Part shown: one piece after another, positions 17,992 to 26,474 of the stretch
Position numbering within the stretch: position 1 is the stretch's first letter
How the letters are laid out: each line of letters starts with the position of its first letter
Origin: Eubacterium sulci ATCC 35585
GTDB lineage: Bacteria; Bacillota; Clostridia; Peptostreptococcales; Anaerovoracaceae
Direction: 5' to 3'
Assembly: GCA_001189495.1 (NCBI GenBank)
Contig: CP012068.1
Location: forward strand, 1,488,001 to 1,552,000
DNA length: 64,000 nt
Position numbers and translations under genes: made by a program
The notes under the pieces: model-generated
Databases searched by the model: none
What the model saw: only the letters and a program-made list of their open reading frames with translations
Told to the model about the DNA's origin: nothing

Positions 17992-18564
17992 TTATAGGGA
18001 TTCCACTCCCTTGTAGTAGCACCTTGCAATAAGTTTTAACATGTCTTTTGCCCACTTTTCACTTTGATAGTGCCTTGCTATTTCGAGAAGCCCCTCTGTA
18101 AAGTTACTAGCTAAAATATGAGCAAGCATTGGATCATATTCCTCTTTTGATTGCCTTTTTAAACTTACTTCAATATGAACCTGCATTTGTGATATAAGTT
18201 TGTGTTTGGCTTCTGTATGCTTCGTGCCTGAGCTTTTATCCATTAAAATAATTAACTTCTTACGCTCTTTTAAAAGTTCATGAATATAGTTTTCTCCAAC
18301 TTCATCAAATCTTTCAGAAGCAGAACCTTTTTCCAAAGACTCCTCCTCATCAAAAGCTGACTCGAAATTTATATAAACAGAACTTACTACTGCATCAAAC
18401 AAAACTTCTTTATTCTTGAAATAGGTATAAATTAGTGCCACAGGGATATCTGCTTCTTTTGCAATCTCTGTTAATTTGGCACCTCTATAATCCTTTTTAT
18501 AAAATACTTTTTCTGCTGCCTCGAGTATTCTATTTCTAACTTCTTCTTTTAATACTTGTGCCAT
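17992..18564 (-). CDS. TetR/AcrR family transcriptional regulator
   Basis: The 190-aa protein has an N-terminal helix-turn-helix typical of TetR (RNRILEAAEKVFYKKDYRGA, then IPVALIYTYFKNKEVLF) and an all-helical ligand domain. It is divergence-free: it heads the ABC-ECF operon and two copies of its likely half-site flank it. It probably represses the exporter/ECF genes until a transported or toxic ligand binds. Confidence 0.9.
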   Translation of the reverse strand: MAQVLKEEVRNRILEAAEKVFYKKDYRGAKLTEIAKEADIPVALIYTYFKNKEVLFDAVVSSVYINFESAFDEEESLEKGSASERFDEVGENYIHELLKERKKLIILMDKSSGTKHTEAKHKLISQMQVHIEVSLKRQSKEEYDPMLAHILASNFTEGLLEIARHYQSEKWAKDMLKLIARCYYKGVESL

Positions 18565-18656
18565 AGCACACCTCTTTCTATCCCAATACTGAATATATAT
18601 TTAATAATAAATTGCAATTCAATATTTGTCAAGTTGCCTATAGAAAAACATATAGA

Positions 18657-18694
18657 CACAAAAAATGAGGGTTGGATTCTATCCAAATCCCTCA
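18657..18694 (-). terminator. rho-independent terminator of the GIY-YIG gene
   Basis: On the minus strand TGAGGGATTTGGAT pairs with ATCCAACCCTCA (one unpaired base) and is followed by a run of T. It lies 9 bp past the stop of the GIY-YIG gene. Confidence 0.85.
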
Positions 18695-18702
18695 CATAAT
18701 TG

Positions 18703-19563
18703 TTAATCGACTTGTTTACCTTCAAGTTCTTTCAAGGTTCTTCCACCTTTAGTTTTCCAGGTTCTAGGTCCACTCACACTATATCCTAGAATAAAATCAG
18801 CTGCTGCCGATGAACTTGAAAAAAGAATATCCTCCGTTGTCACCAAGTTATTTACTTTTGATGAGTCAAACAACTTCTGCCTTTGTTTCTGCATACCAAC
18901 ACTTAATGACTTCACAGACATTTTCTCATTTAGTGTTGCTCCGGCAAATACCACAAACCCCTCCGCAGTCACTTTGCCAGTCGCATTCACTGATCCCGAT
19001 GTGATATAAAGCAATTTATCATCTACCGTATCATTTGATGGGTCAGCCTGAGCAAAAGGCTCAAGTACCTTGTAGCCAAGTGCATTAATAAGTACCTTTA
19101 CATTATCTACAAATTCCTCCATTACAGCTATCTGCGATTCTTTCATAACTGTATTTCGATAGGTATTCTTTGTAAGCACAAGATATCTTTTACTGGCTCT
19201 AGCAATCTCTACAAAACGATTTTCAAGATATCTAATCAAAGCTTTATTGAGATCTCTGCCAATAAAGACAACAGCAGTACTCCAGTAATACTTTTCCTTT
19301 TCAGACTGATAATCTCTCAAATGCTGAACAAGTCTATCCTTAACATTTTCTGCTTCTCCAATATATACTGAGTCAGAGCCGTCATCTTCTTTACAAAACA
19401 AGAAGTATACACCTGCCTGGGGAATATCATCACGATTACAAGAAGAGACCTCAATACGAGGTATTTTTATTGCCTTTCCATTCCAGTTTGATAACTCTGC
19501 AATAATCAAACTATCAGCCGTTCCATTTACAAGAAACAACTCTATCGATTTTCCGTACGCCAT
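18703..19563 (-). CDS. GIY-YIG nuclease-like protein with DUF4357 domain
   Basis: The 286-aa protein has a GIY-YIG-type segment (AGVYFLFCKEDD, then SVYIGEAENVKDRL; about 50-150) and a C-terminal DUF4357-like domain (ILFSSSSAAADFILGYSVSG..TWKTKGGRTL). Such proteins are single genes in bacterial accessory regions; a nuclease role in DNA processing or defence is likely but untested. The start at 19563 (MAYGKS) follows GGTAGGTG; the upstream codons are an extension. Confidence 0.85.
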   Translation of the reverse strand: MAYGKSIELFLVNGTADSLIIAELSNWNGKAIKIPRIEVSSCNRDDIPQAGVYFLFCKEDDGSDSVYIGEAENVKDRLVQHLRDYQSEKEKYYWSTAVVFIGRDLNKALIRYLENRFVEIARASKRYLVLTKNTYRNTVMKESQIAVMEEFVDNVKVLINALGYKVLEPFAQADPSNDTVDDKLLYITSGSVNATGKVTAEGFVVFAGATLNEKMSVKSLSVGMQKQRQKLFDSSKVNNLVTTEDILFSSSSAAADFILGYSVSGPRTWKTKGGRTLKELEGKQVD

Positions 19564-19730
19564 TTGAATCACCTACCATTCAATATTTTTGTCTGCCCAA
19601 CCTATTCTCAATACTATCATCACCCAACTATAAAAATTGAATAGATTTACCGTGGGGGCACTGCTTTTTCTGGACTTGTTTTTTGTAATCATAATATCAA
19701 AAAACTTATTTTTCAAGTATTTTCACACTA

Positions 19731-19793
19731 TCACTTATGTACTTTAGTCAACAGAACCACGCACTCCGTATGAAACGAGCGAACACTAAGTAT
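19731..19793 (-). pseudogene. displaced 3' end of an rlmD-like gene (attachment-site relic)
   Basis: The minus strand reads HTECVVLLTKVHK then a stop (19731-19772), the expected C-terminus of RlmD, whose intact copy at 35990 ends HTECVTLLVRATK. The bases just upstream (to 19793) match 35268-35294, another island junction. It is best read as an att site left by integration at the rlmD 3' end. Confidence 0.7.
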
Positions 19794-19860
19794 GCCTTAA
19801 ATCCCCATTTAAATATTCATGAATTTTCCTCAAATCCCCATTTAATAGTCTTACTTTTGT
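19791..19860 (-). pseudogene. relic of the 5032-5418 gene family (leader and first codons)
   Basis: AAATGGGGATTTGAGGAAAATTCA followed by a broken version of KWGFKAY corresponds to the leader and start of the gene at 5418. The rest is missing. The remainder of the 19573-20032 gap has no gene; a 24-codon plus-strand frame ending at about 19990 (ELFDEFLDQVYSVIKVHVA) may be another coding scrap. Confidence 0.55.
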
Positions 19861-20032
19861 AACATCTGCCTTTATAAAAATACATTAAAATGATTTGCCC
19901 AGGAGGCAGCTCTGCTATTCAACGCCGACGGAACTCTTTGATGAGTTCTTGGATCAGGTGTATTCAGTTATCAAAGTGCATGTAGCTTAATTTATTACTT
20001 CAAGTGTTCAACTCGAAATTATAATTTGCGTT

Positions 20033-20926
20033 TTAATTTTGTAACATTTTCAAATATATATCTAATCTTTCATTGATATACTTGGCAAATAAAGACTCCA
20101 TTGCTTTTAAATTATGTTTCACATGATATTCATCAAAAGCATTATAATAGGCAATCCTATCTGTAAATTTTATATCGATAGGCGGATACCCTGCTTTCAT
20201 TAACTCAAGATTGACAAGAAGTCTTCCCGTTCTTCCGTTTCCATCAATAAATGGATGGATTCCTTCAAACTCTATATGAAATCTAGCCAGCTTTGTAACA
20301 ATATGTTCCTCACTAGCTAAATAATTCCTTAAAAGTTCTTCCATTTTAGGAACAATCAAATAAGGTTGCACGGGCTCGTGTGCAGCACCCATGATGCGAA
20401 CAGGCAATCTTCGGTAGACACCTCTATCATCTTTCTTATCAGCAAGAACTAAATAATGGATTTGTTTAATCACTCTTTCATTAATTTCACATTTTTCCTT
20501 TACAAGTTCAGTTACGAAATCAAATGCCTCCTTATGTCCAACTGCCTCCATATGATCTTTTAACGGCTTTTGATCTATAGTAAGACCTCTTAACACTAAA
20601 TCGGTTTCTCTTAATGTTAATGTATTTCCCTCAATAGCGTTTGAATTATAAGTATATTCAACAGTAAATTCTTCATTCAGTCTTGCCAACTCTCCCTCTG
20701 TGAGAGGTCTCTTTCCATCAAGTTCCTTTTTTTTACGATCTATTTGAGATAAAAGACTTTCTTTTGTTTTATAGCGTCCATCTGCAGGTTTGATGGCATC
20801 AATTGGTATTTTCCAAGCCCTTCCTTCTTGATATGCCCCAGGTATTTTACCTTCAGCACATAAAATTCTTACTCTTCTATCAGAAATACCCCATTTCTCT
20901 GAGGCTTGTTTTACAGTCATAAACAT
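20033..20926 (-). CDS. Fic family protein with N-terminal DNA-binding helix
   Basis: A 297-aa protein. Residues 4-45 form a MerR/excisionase-type winged helix (VKQASEKWGISDRRVRILC..GAYQEGRAWKIP). A Fic domain follows with the catalytic HPFIDGNGRTGR (His224) and an N-terminal inhibitory helix SNAIEG (95-100), the class II arrangement. Fic enzymes usually transfer AMP to target proteins. Ribosome site GGAGGGATAATTT precedes the ATG. The upstream 57-bp repeated CGGAAT array is a likely binding site for its own DNA-binding domain, an inference. Confidence 0.9.
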   Translation of the reverse strand: MFMTVKQASEKWGISDRRVRILCAEGKIPGAYQEGRAWKIPIDAIKPADGRYKTKESLLSQIDRKKKELDGKRPLTEGELARLNEEFTVEYTYNSNAIEGNTLTLRETDLVLRGLTIDQKPLKDHMEAVGHKEAFDFVTELVKEKCEINERVIKQIHYLVLADKKDDRGVYRRLPVRIMGAAHEPVQPYLIVPKMEELLRNYLASEEHIVTKLARFHIEFEGIHPFIDGNGRTGRLLVNLELMKAGYPPIDIKFTDRIAYYNAFDEYHVKHNLKAMESLFAKYINERLDIYLKMLQN

Positions 20927-20960
20927 AAATTATCCCTCCAATTATCTTATTGTACCATTT

Positions 20961-21075
20961 TATCGGAATAATAACAATGACATCGGAATAATATCATGCG
21001 TTTTATCGGAACGATATATACGGAATAACCTTAATTATAACGGAATATTATACAGGCACTTTTCGGAATGATATC
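20961..21075. repeat. six CGGAAT motifs in a duplicated 57-bp unit upstream of fic
   Basis: CGGAA(T/C)-type motifs start at 20964, 20984, 21007, 21021, 21041 and 21064. Spacings are 20, 23, 14, 20 and 23, so a 57-bp block with three motifs is present twice. Most are followed by (A/G)ATA. The array ends right at the terminase relic and about 35 bp upstream of the fic start. Confidence 0.85.
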
Positions 21076-21207
21076 CTACATATTCCACCTTAGAACCGGA
21101 TGTCCACCATGAGCTATTTTTTGCTCTAGTGTCAACTTCATAAGTTCCTTGGTTGGTGGACTCATATCCTTAAATCCCTGTCCAAAAGGAACTACGGTAA
21201 ATCCCAT
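21076..21207 (-). pseudogene. phage terminase large subunit fragment
   Basis: A 43-codon frame reads MGFTVVPFGQGFKDMSPPT then KELMKLTLEQKIAHGGHPVL and RWNM. GQGFKDMSPPTKELEKL..GGHPVLRW is characteristic of the nuclease domain of TerL in Firmicutes siphophages. It is severed at both ends; it indicates a decayed prophage. Confidence 0.75.
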
Positions 21208-21212
21208 ATTTT

Positions 21213-21473
21213 CTAAGTACAGATTTCTTTAAGTACTTTTTTAAAATCTTCTCCTTTGTTTGAGGAGAATGCCCCTGGGACATTTTCCCATAGCGTGTAT
21301 CTTGGTTTTGTTCCATTCGTCTTCTCCCTCATTTCTTTAATAATTCTTATTGCCTCATAAAATAAATTAGAGCGAGAACTGTTAAGTCCCGCTCTTTTCC
21401 CTGCTATTGACATATCCTGACAGGGACTTCCAAAAGTTATAATATCCACCGGCTCAATTTCTGATGCCCATAG
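21213..21473 (-). pseudogene. phage-type DNA cytosine methyltransferase fragment
   Basis: The frame reads LWASEIEPVDIITFGSPCQD and on to MSIAGKRAGLNSSRSNLF..YTLWENVPGAFSSNKGEDF, ending KEICT. It contains motif IV PCQD with its catalytic Cys and motif VI (ENV). The N-terminal SAM motif and the target-recognition half are missing. LWASEIEP normally lies well before EPVDIITFGSPCQD; here they are fused, suggesting a deletion between two short EIEP-coding repeats. An overlapping frame with CxxC-like cysteines (GIFSHRCKFCYGHQKL) covers about 21430-21550. Confidence 0.8.
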
Positions 21474-21570
21474 CAGAATTTACATCTATGTGAAAAAATA
21501 CCTTGTCCTTCACAAAAGAACCCCTCATAGCAATTTATCCAATTTGCTAAAAGAAGTTCTAAGTTTGTAA

Positions 21571-22395
21571 CTAAATTATATCCATATTTTTCAAACTAAT
21601 ATCCAGGGCCTTTACCGAATGAGTCAAGGCACCACAAGATATAATATCTATGCCTAGTCCCCTATAGTCACCTATATTTTCTGGACTTATATTTCCAGAT
21701 ACCTCAATAAGGGCCCTGCCAGCTATAATGTCTACAGCTTCTCTAATCTGGTCTATAGACATGTTGTCCAACATTATTATGTCACAACCTACATTAAGGG
21801 CTTCCTTAACCTGGTCCAAGCTTTCCACTTCCAATTCTATCTTTTTTGAGAAGGATATCTTGGCTCTTGTCTTTTCAACTGCCTGCCTGATGCCACCTGC
21901 AACACCTATGTGGTTGTCTTTTAACATGACCATATCAGATAGGTTGTACCTGTGGTTTTTTCCACCCCCAACTTCTACGGAATACTTGTCAAATACCCTG
22001 AGTCCTGGGGCAGTCTTCCTGGTGTCAGCCAGACTAACGGATTCATCTCCCAGGGCATCCACCATATACCTGGTCATACTAGCTATACCGCTCATCCTCT
22101 GAAGGAAGTTTAGCCCAGTCCTCTCAGCCAAGAGCATGGCCTGAGCCTTAGATTCAACTATGGCTATCTTATCGCCCTTGCATACCCTATCTCCATCCTT
22201 GTAGGAACAAGTAAATCTTACGCCTTCATCCAAGATTTTAAAGGTCTGGTAAAATACCTCTAGTCCACAAATTATACCGTCTTCCTTGGCTATCAAGTCT
22301 GCCCTGGCCATCCTATCCTCATCTATTATGGCATCGGCACTAATATCCTTGTAGTTGATATCCTCCATAAGGCTCTCTTTAATCTTATCAAGCAT
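21571..22395 (-). CDS. nadC: nicotinate-nucleotide pyrophosphorylase (carboxylating)
   Basis: NadC converts quinolinate and PRPP to nicotinate mononucleotide, the third step of de novo NAD synthesis. The protein (274 aa from the ATG at 22395) has the N-terminal LMEDINYKDISADAI, the quinolinate site TRKTAPGLR and KDNHI, and the barrel end IEVSGNIS, all family hallmarks. I choose 22395, just past the nadB stop, because homologs start there; an ATG at 22428 lies inside nadB. Last gene of nadABC. Confidence 0.93.
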   Translation of the reverse strand: MLDKIKESLMEDINYKDISADAIIDEDRMARADLIAKEDGIICGLEVFYQTFKILDEGVRFTCSYKDGDRVCKGDKIAIVESKAQAMLLAERTGLNFLQRMSGIASMTRYMVDALGDESVSLADTRKTAPGLRVFDKYSVEVGGGKNHRYNLSDMVMLKDNHIGVAGGIRQAVEKTRAKISFSKKIELEVESLDQVKEALNVGCDIIMLDNMSIDQIREAVDIIAGRALIEVSGNISPENIGDYRGLGIDIISCGALTHSVKALDISLKNMDII

Positions 22396-22396
22396 C

Positions 22397-23698
22397 CTAA
22401 TTTTTAAGCCAGTATTCATAAAAATCATGGTTCCTTTCCTTTATTGTATCTACCAAAATCTTATGGTAGCCATCAACTATATCCTCTATCTTTCTAGTTT
22501 CTGTGTTTTCTTCCATATGGGCCCTAAAGTCTGGTAATAAAGTATTCAGGGTTTCACCACACTTCATACCACAGAAGCAGGCCTCTAAAAGTGAGTTTGA
22601 TGCCAGCCTATTTCTACCATGTAGACCTGTGCAAGATGTCTCACCTATAGCATATAGGCCTGTTAGGCTAGTCCTACCATCTATCTTGGCCTTGATGCCA
22701 CCCATATGGTAGTGCTGGCCCGGGCATACAGGTATCATATCCTTCCTAATATCTATACCCTTGTCCATACAGTCCTGGAAAACTGTCGGAAACCGTTTAT
22801 CAATCCTTTCCCTATCCCTTATATTCTCAAGAGATAGGTAAACATGGTCACTGTGGTCCTCCTCCATCTTTTGTCTTATGGCCTTGCTGACTACATCCCT
22901 GGGAAGCAATTCATCGATAAACCTGTCTCCATTAATGCCAAGCAGGATGCCTCCCTCTCCCCTCAAGGCTTCAGTTATCAAGCTATGTCTACCCATGGAT
23001 TCATCATATAGGACTGTTGGATGTATCTGGATATATTCCAAATTTGATATCTCTAGCCCATGCTCCATAGCTATAGCCAGGGCATCACCAGATACCGACT
23101 TATAGTTGGTAGATGAATTAAATATACCCCCTATGCCACCTGTTGCCAGGACTACTGCCCGGGCATATATATTCCTATATTGGCCACCAACAAAGACCCT
23201 TATGCCTACAGCTTTATTATCTTCAATTATCAGGTCGTAAAAAGTCGTATTTTCACAAATATCTATATTAGGCCTGCCCTTCACCCTTTCTGCCATAACC
23301 TCACACATAGACCTGCCAGTAAAGTCTCCAGCATGGTAGATTCTGGCCAGCCTATGTCCACCTTCCTTATGGAGACTATAGGTATCCTGGTCAATCTTGT
23401 CAAAGTTGACACCATAACCTATTAATTCTTCTACCACATCCAGAGATTTATCTAAAATATTCCTAACGACATCCACATCATTCTCATAGTGGCCTGCCTT
23501 TAAGGTATCCTCTATATAGTCATCTAGATTTTCATCTGCTAGCCTAGCCGATATACCTCCTTGAGCTAGGTATGAATTAGCCTCATCCATACTCTTTTTA
23601 GATATTAAACATACTTGGTAAATAGGGTCTAATTTTAAGGCACAAGAAAGACCTGCCGCACCACTACCAACTATTACAATATCATAAAAATCTCTCAT
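22397..23698 (-). CDS. nadB: L-aspartate oxidase
   Basis: NadB oxidises L-aspartate to iminoaspartate using FAD. The 433-aa protein begins with the Rossmann motif IVGSGAAGLSCAL and has the family motifs SYLAQGGISA, EGGHRLARIYHAGDFTG (active-site region), GGEGGILLGI-type loop and the HYHMGGI/GLHGRNRLASNSLLE FAD-binding end. In anaerobes the acceptor is fumarate rather than oxygen. Its start directly abuts the nadA stop, so the two are translationally coupled. Confidence 0.95.
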   Translation of the reverse strand: MRDFYDIVIVGSGAAGLSCALKLDPIYQVCLISKKSMDEANSYLAQGGISARLADENLDDYIEDTLKAGHYENDVDVVRNILDKSLDVVEELIGYGVNFDKIDQDTYSLHKEGGHRLARIYHAGDFTGRSMCEVMAERVKGRPNIDICENTTFYDLIIEDNKAVGIRVFVGGQYRNIYARAVVLATGGIGGIFNSSTNYKSVSGDALAIAMEHGLEISNLEYIQIHPTVLYDESMGRHSLITEALRGEGGILLGINGDRFIDELLPRDVVSKAIRQKMEEDHSDHVYLSLENIRDRERIDKRFPTVFQDCMDKGIDIRKDMIPVCPGQHYHMGGIKAKIDGRTSLTGLYAIGETSCTGLHGRNRLASNSLLEACFCGMKCGETLNTLLPDFRAHMEENTETRKIEDIVDGYHKILVDTIKERNHDFYEYWLKN

Positions 23699-24613
23699 TT
23701 AACTCATCTCCATCATCTTTTTGAGAGGTAGGCTGGCCCTCTCCATTAAGGCCTCGTCAAGTATAATTTCTGGTCCTTCATCTACCAATACCCTGTATAG
23801 ATTTTCCAAGGTATTCTTTTTCATATCCTCACAAGGCTTCATAGATGAAGGTATAATAAATTCACTATCCGGTGATAGCTTATTCATCTGGTATAAAATG
23901 CCCTCTTCTGTACAGACAATATATCCCTTCTTCTTAGTCCTTCCAACATAGTCTAAGAGTGCCTTAGTAGATCCTACGCAGTCTCCAAGCTCAACTACTC
24001 GACTTGTACATTCTGGATGTACAAGGACATCGTAGCCATACCTATTCTTTAAGTCCTCAACCTCCTCATATTCCACAAAGTTATGGTACTTGCAGTAGCC
24101 CTCATGGAATATAAAGTTTTTGTCCTCTATCTGGTTTGCTATATAGGATCCCAAATTTTTATCTGGCAAGAAATATATATTCTTGTTCGGTATGGCCGAT
24201 ACTATCTTCATAGCATTTGAAGAAGTAACACAGACATCACTCCTAGACTTTACATCTGCTGTTGTATTGATGTAAGCGACTATAGCTACATCATCATACC
24301 TTTCCTTGATGCCGTCTAAATCATCTAGGTTTACCATGTCTGCCATAGGACAGCCTGCCCCTATGTCTGGAATCAATATTTTTTTATCGGGATTCAAGAG
24401 CTTAGCACTCTCACCCATAAAATTGACACCACAAAAGCAAATAATCTTATTTTTTGCATTCTGGGCATCCTTAGCTAGCTGGAAGGAATCTCCAACCTTG
24501 TCAGCTATGTCCTGAACCTCACTATTAGCATAAAAATGAGCTAGGATCAAGACGTCCTTCTCCTCTTTCAAGCGTAAAATTTTCTCTTTTAAAATTTCGA
24601 TTTCTCTTTCCAT
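23699..24613 (-). CDS. nadA: quinolinate synthase
   Basis: NadA condenses iminoaspartate with dihydroxyacetone phosphate to quinolinate using an oxygen-sensitive 4Fe-4S cluster. The 304-aa protein has LAHFYANSEVQDIAD, the three cluster cysteines in FCGVNFMGESA, HPECTSRVV and KPCEDMKK, and TSSNAMKIV. Length is normal for the short NadA form. First gene of nadABC, with a palindromic site upstream. Confidence 0.95.
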   Translation of the reverse strand: MEREIEILKEKILRLKEEKDVLILAHFYANSEVQDIADKVGDSFQLAKDAQNAKNKIICFCGVNFMGESAKLLNPDKKILIPDIGAGCPMADMVNLDDLDGIKERYDDVAIVAYINTTADVKSRSDVCVTSSNAMKIVSAIPNKNIYFLPDKNLGSYIANQIEDKNFIFHEGYCKYHNFVEYEEVEDLKNRYGYDVLVHPECTSRVVELGDCVGSTKALLDYVGRTKKKGYIVCTEEGILYQMNKLSPDSEFIIPSSMKPCEDMKKNTLENLYRVLVDEGPEIILDEALMERASLPLKKMMEMS

Positions 24614-24659
24614 ATATTCTCCTCAACATATAAGACTTGTTTGGTTTGTAGATATATAT

Positions 24660-24671
24660 GTGTATATACAC
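24660..24671. promoter_or_regulatory. palindrome upstream of nadABC, candidate NAD-regulator operator
   Basis: GTGTATATACAC is a perfect 12-bp palindrome 47 bp upstream of nadA, in an AT-rich promoter-like stretch (24640-24700). Such a position fits a repressor of NAD synthesis; I cannot assign NiaR or NrtR from the sequence. Confidence 0.4.
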
Positions 24672-24761
24672 CAACATATGTATAATACTATACATAACTC
24701 AAAATGTGAATAGAAAAGGGTGAAGAATCTTCCGAGTCCCCAAATCACATACGAAAAAGGA

Positions 24762-25042
24762 GGCTATAGGACAAAAAGTGTGCGTGACTAATCCCAGTAA
24801 ACTGGATAGTTGCTTGAATGATGTAGCTCGCTCAAAAAATGCTTATGCTTTACAATCCTCCAAGAACACTAATTCCAAGGAAGATATACCACGTTTTAAC
24901 GTTGAAATTTGAATGTGTTTAGAAGTTTTTATCAACACTTTTTGTCAACCCTTAATCTTCTTTCAAAAAAGATTAAATCGCCATACACATTGAAAGTTCA
25001 ATGTATATAGCGATTTTTATCAACACTTTTTGTCCTATAGCC
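24762..25042. mobile_element. 281-bp MITE-like element with perfect 20-bp inverted ends
   Basis: GGCTATAGGACAAAAAGTGT at 24762-24781 is matched by its exact complement at 25023-25042. TTTTTATCAACACTTTTTGTC (split here: TTTTTATCAACA, CTTTTTGTC) occurs twice inside, and an AAAAAAGATTAA/TTAATCTTCTTT hairpin lies between. No transposase is encoded; the left 100 bp may be the tail of a degraded one. No target duplication is evident. It has inserted into an rlmD-like 3' end. Confidence 0.75.
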
Positions 25043-25095
25043 CACGATTTCACTCTTTGTATCAACGCTATGCACTCCACATGGCTCAGTTCTCC
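25043..25095 (-). pseudogene. second displaced rlmD-like 3' end, stop lost to the MITE
   Basis: The minus strand reads GELSHVECIALIQRVKS and then TGG where the copy at 29999-30034 has TGA; the MITE begins exactly at that codon. The 36 bp 25043-25078 are identical to 29999-30034. The rest of the gap to 25285 has no recognisable gene. Confidence 0.65.
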
Positions 25096-25285
25096 AATGA
25101 ACAACCTATTCAACACCTACTGTACAAGGGAATGGTGGAACACCAATTTTCGCCTTAAAATGGGTATGTCAAACCGATACGAGTGTTGAATTGCCCTATT
25201 GCTCGTATAGGCAAATAGGGTAAATGCCTATTACCTAAATTTCAATTTTCAGTGCAATCCAACTGACGGATTAAATTGGCATTTA

Positions 25286-25681
25286 TCAATTTGTAAATCT
25301 TAATAAATATCCATTGGGATCTTGTATTAAGAACTCAATTTGTGTTTCTTCTGCACCATTAACTTTATATTGATTTATTGTTAGTTCTCTATATATTTCA
25401 AGATTTAGAGTTTTTACTAATTTATAAATTCCTTCAACATCTTCGACTGCTATTGAAAAATTTATACCTCTTCCCAAGGGATAACTTAATTCGCCTGTGT
25501 TCCACCCATCATCATGAATTTGTTCAAACATAAACTGACTACCTTGAAAAGACATGAAAACAAACCTTTCATCATTTCGTTCGTATTCTATTTTGAATCC
25601 TAATCTGCTATAGAATTTTTTTGTTTTATCAATATCAAAAACCGATAATTCCGGAATCATCTTATTAAAATCCATCTTCAC
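25286..25681 (-). CDS. VOC family protein, bleomycin-resistance-like
   Basis: A 131-aa vicinal-oxygen-chelate fold protein: IPELSVFDIDKTKKFYSRLGF at the start (split motif: SVFDIDKT, FYSRLGF), and the ending IQDPNGYLLRF typical of the bleomycin-binding subgroup. These bind or modify small molecules; the substrate is unknown. It is in a run with TfoX-like and a second VOC gene, 22 bp downstream of the former. Confidence 0.85.
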   Translation of the reverse strand: MKMDFNKMIPELSVFDIDKTKKFYSRLGFKIEYERNDERFVFMSFQGSQFMFEQIHDDGWNTGELSYPLGRGINFSIAVEDVEGIYKLVKTLNLEIYRELTINQYKVNGAEETQIEFLIQDPNGYLLRFTN

Positions 25682-25703
25682 TCCCCCTCAAATTCAAATT
25701 CGA

Positions 25704-26024
25704 TTATTTCTTTTTCTTTGGTTTGGGTGCAGGTAATTCATCATACATTGAATTGAATAAGCCAGTTAAAAAATCTTTGTTGTCAACATCATCTACCAAC
25801 AGCATTTCCTTTGCTCCATCATATGGTACCTCGTACTTTGCATTTGGCATGTATGCTATTGCAGATTTAACAGGCTTCACTAAAAATCTATCATCATAAA
25901 TTCCACCTATAATTTTTCCGCGATAATAAACAATATATTCGCCCATCATTGATCTATATGTTATTTCTTCCAAATCGGATAGTTGTTCTGAAATGAAATT
26001 TAAATATTCTTTACTTGAAGCCAT
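25704..26024 (-). CDS. TfoX N-terminal-domain protein, copy 1
   Basis: A 106-aa protein with only the TfoX N-terminal domain (YRSMMGEYIVYYRGKIIGGIYDDRFLVK) and a KPKKKK tail. In Haemophilus TfoX/Sxy activates competence, but stand-alone N-domains in Firmicutes have no known role. Nearly 90 percent identical by eye to 33786-34106. Between two VOC genes, probably one transcript. Confidence 0.85.
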   Translation of the reverse strand: MASSKEYLNFISEQLSDLEEITYRSMMGEYIVYYRGKIIGGIYDDRFLVKPVKSAIAYMPNAKYEVPYDGAKEMLLVDDVDNKDFLTGLFNSMYDELPAPKPKKKK

Positions 26025-26045
26025 TTTTTCTATCTCTCTTAATTA

Positions 26046-26474
26046 CTAAAATTTCAATAGTCCGTTTTCGTCAAACTTAAAATTTGGACCCCATGAAACT
26101 TCCCAATAGTATCCATCTAAATCCGAAAAATATGCGTGATATCCACCCCAAAAAACTTCCTGTGGCTCTTTTACAATTTTTCCACCTGCTTTTCTTACTA
26201 ATGCAATTACAGCATCAACATCTTCTTTATGTTCAACATTGTACGCTAATGTAATTCCTGAAAATCCATTTCCTTTTGGTGGATTATTTTCATCAATATC
26301 TTTTGCTAATTGTTCCAAAGGAAATAGTTCAAACTTTGTTCCCGGAGTATCAAAAAAGCATACCGGCGGATTATTTTCTATGCAATCAGTCTTATAGCCT
26401 AAGCCATCTCTATAAAACTTGATTGACCTTTCCATATCTTTAACGCCTAAACAAATACAAGTAATCTTGTTCAT
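26046..26474 (-). CDS. VOC family protein (glyoxalase-like)
   Basis: A 142-aa VOC-fold protein: CICLGVKDMERSIKFYRDGLG at the start (LGVKDMERS, KFYRDGLG), FDTPGTKFELF and the final SDLDGYYWEVSWGP with its metal-ligand Glu. Glyoxalase-like function on an unknown small molecule. First of the three-gene VOC-TfoX-VOC unit, with AGGAGG before the ATG. Confidence 0.87.
   Translation of the reverse strand: MNKITCICLGVKDMERSIKFYRDGLGYKTDCIENNPPVCFFDTPGTKFELFPLEQLAKDIDENNPPKGNGFSGITLAYNVEHKEDVDAVIALVRKAGGKIVKEPQEVFWGGYHAYFSDLDGYYWEVSWGPNFKFDENGLLKF

Noticed and set aside
24920-25042. Tandem repeat or CRISPR-like unit in the TTTTTATCAACA..CTTTTTGTC copies
   Set aside because: Only two copies, and they are the terminal region of the MITE-like element duplicated internally.
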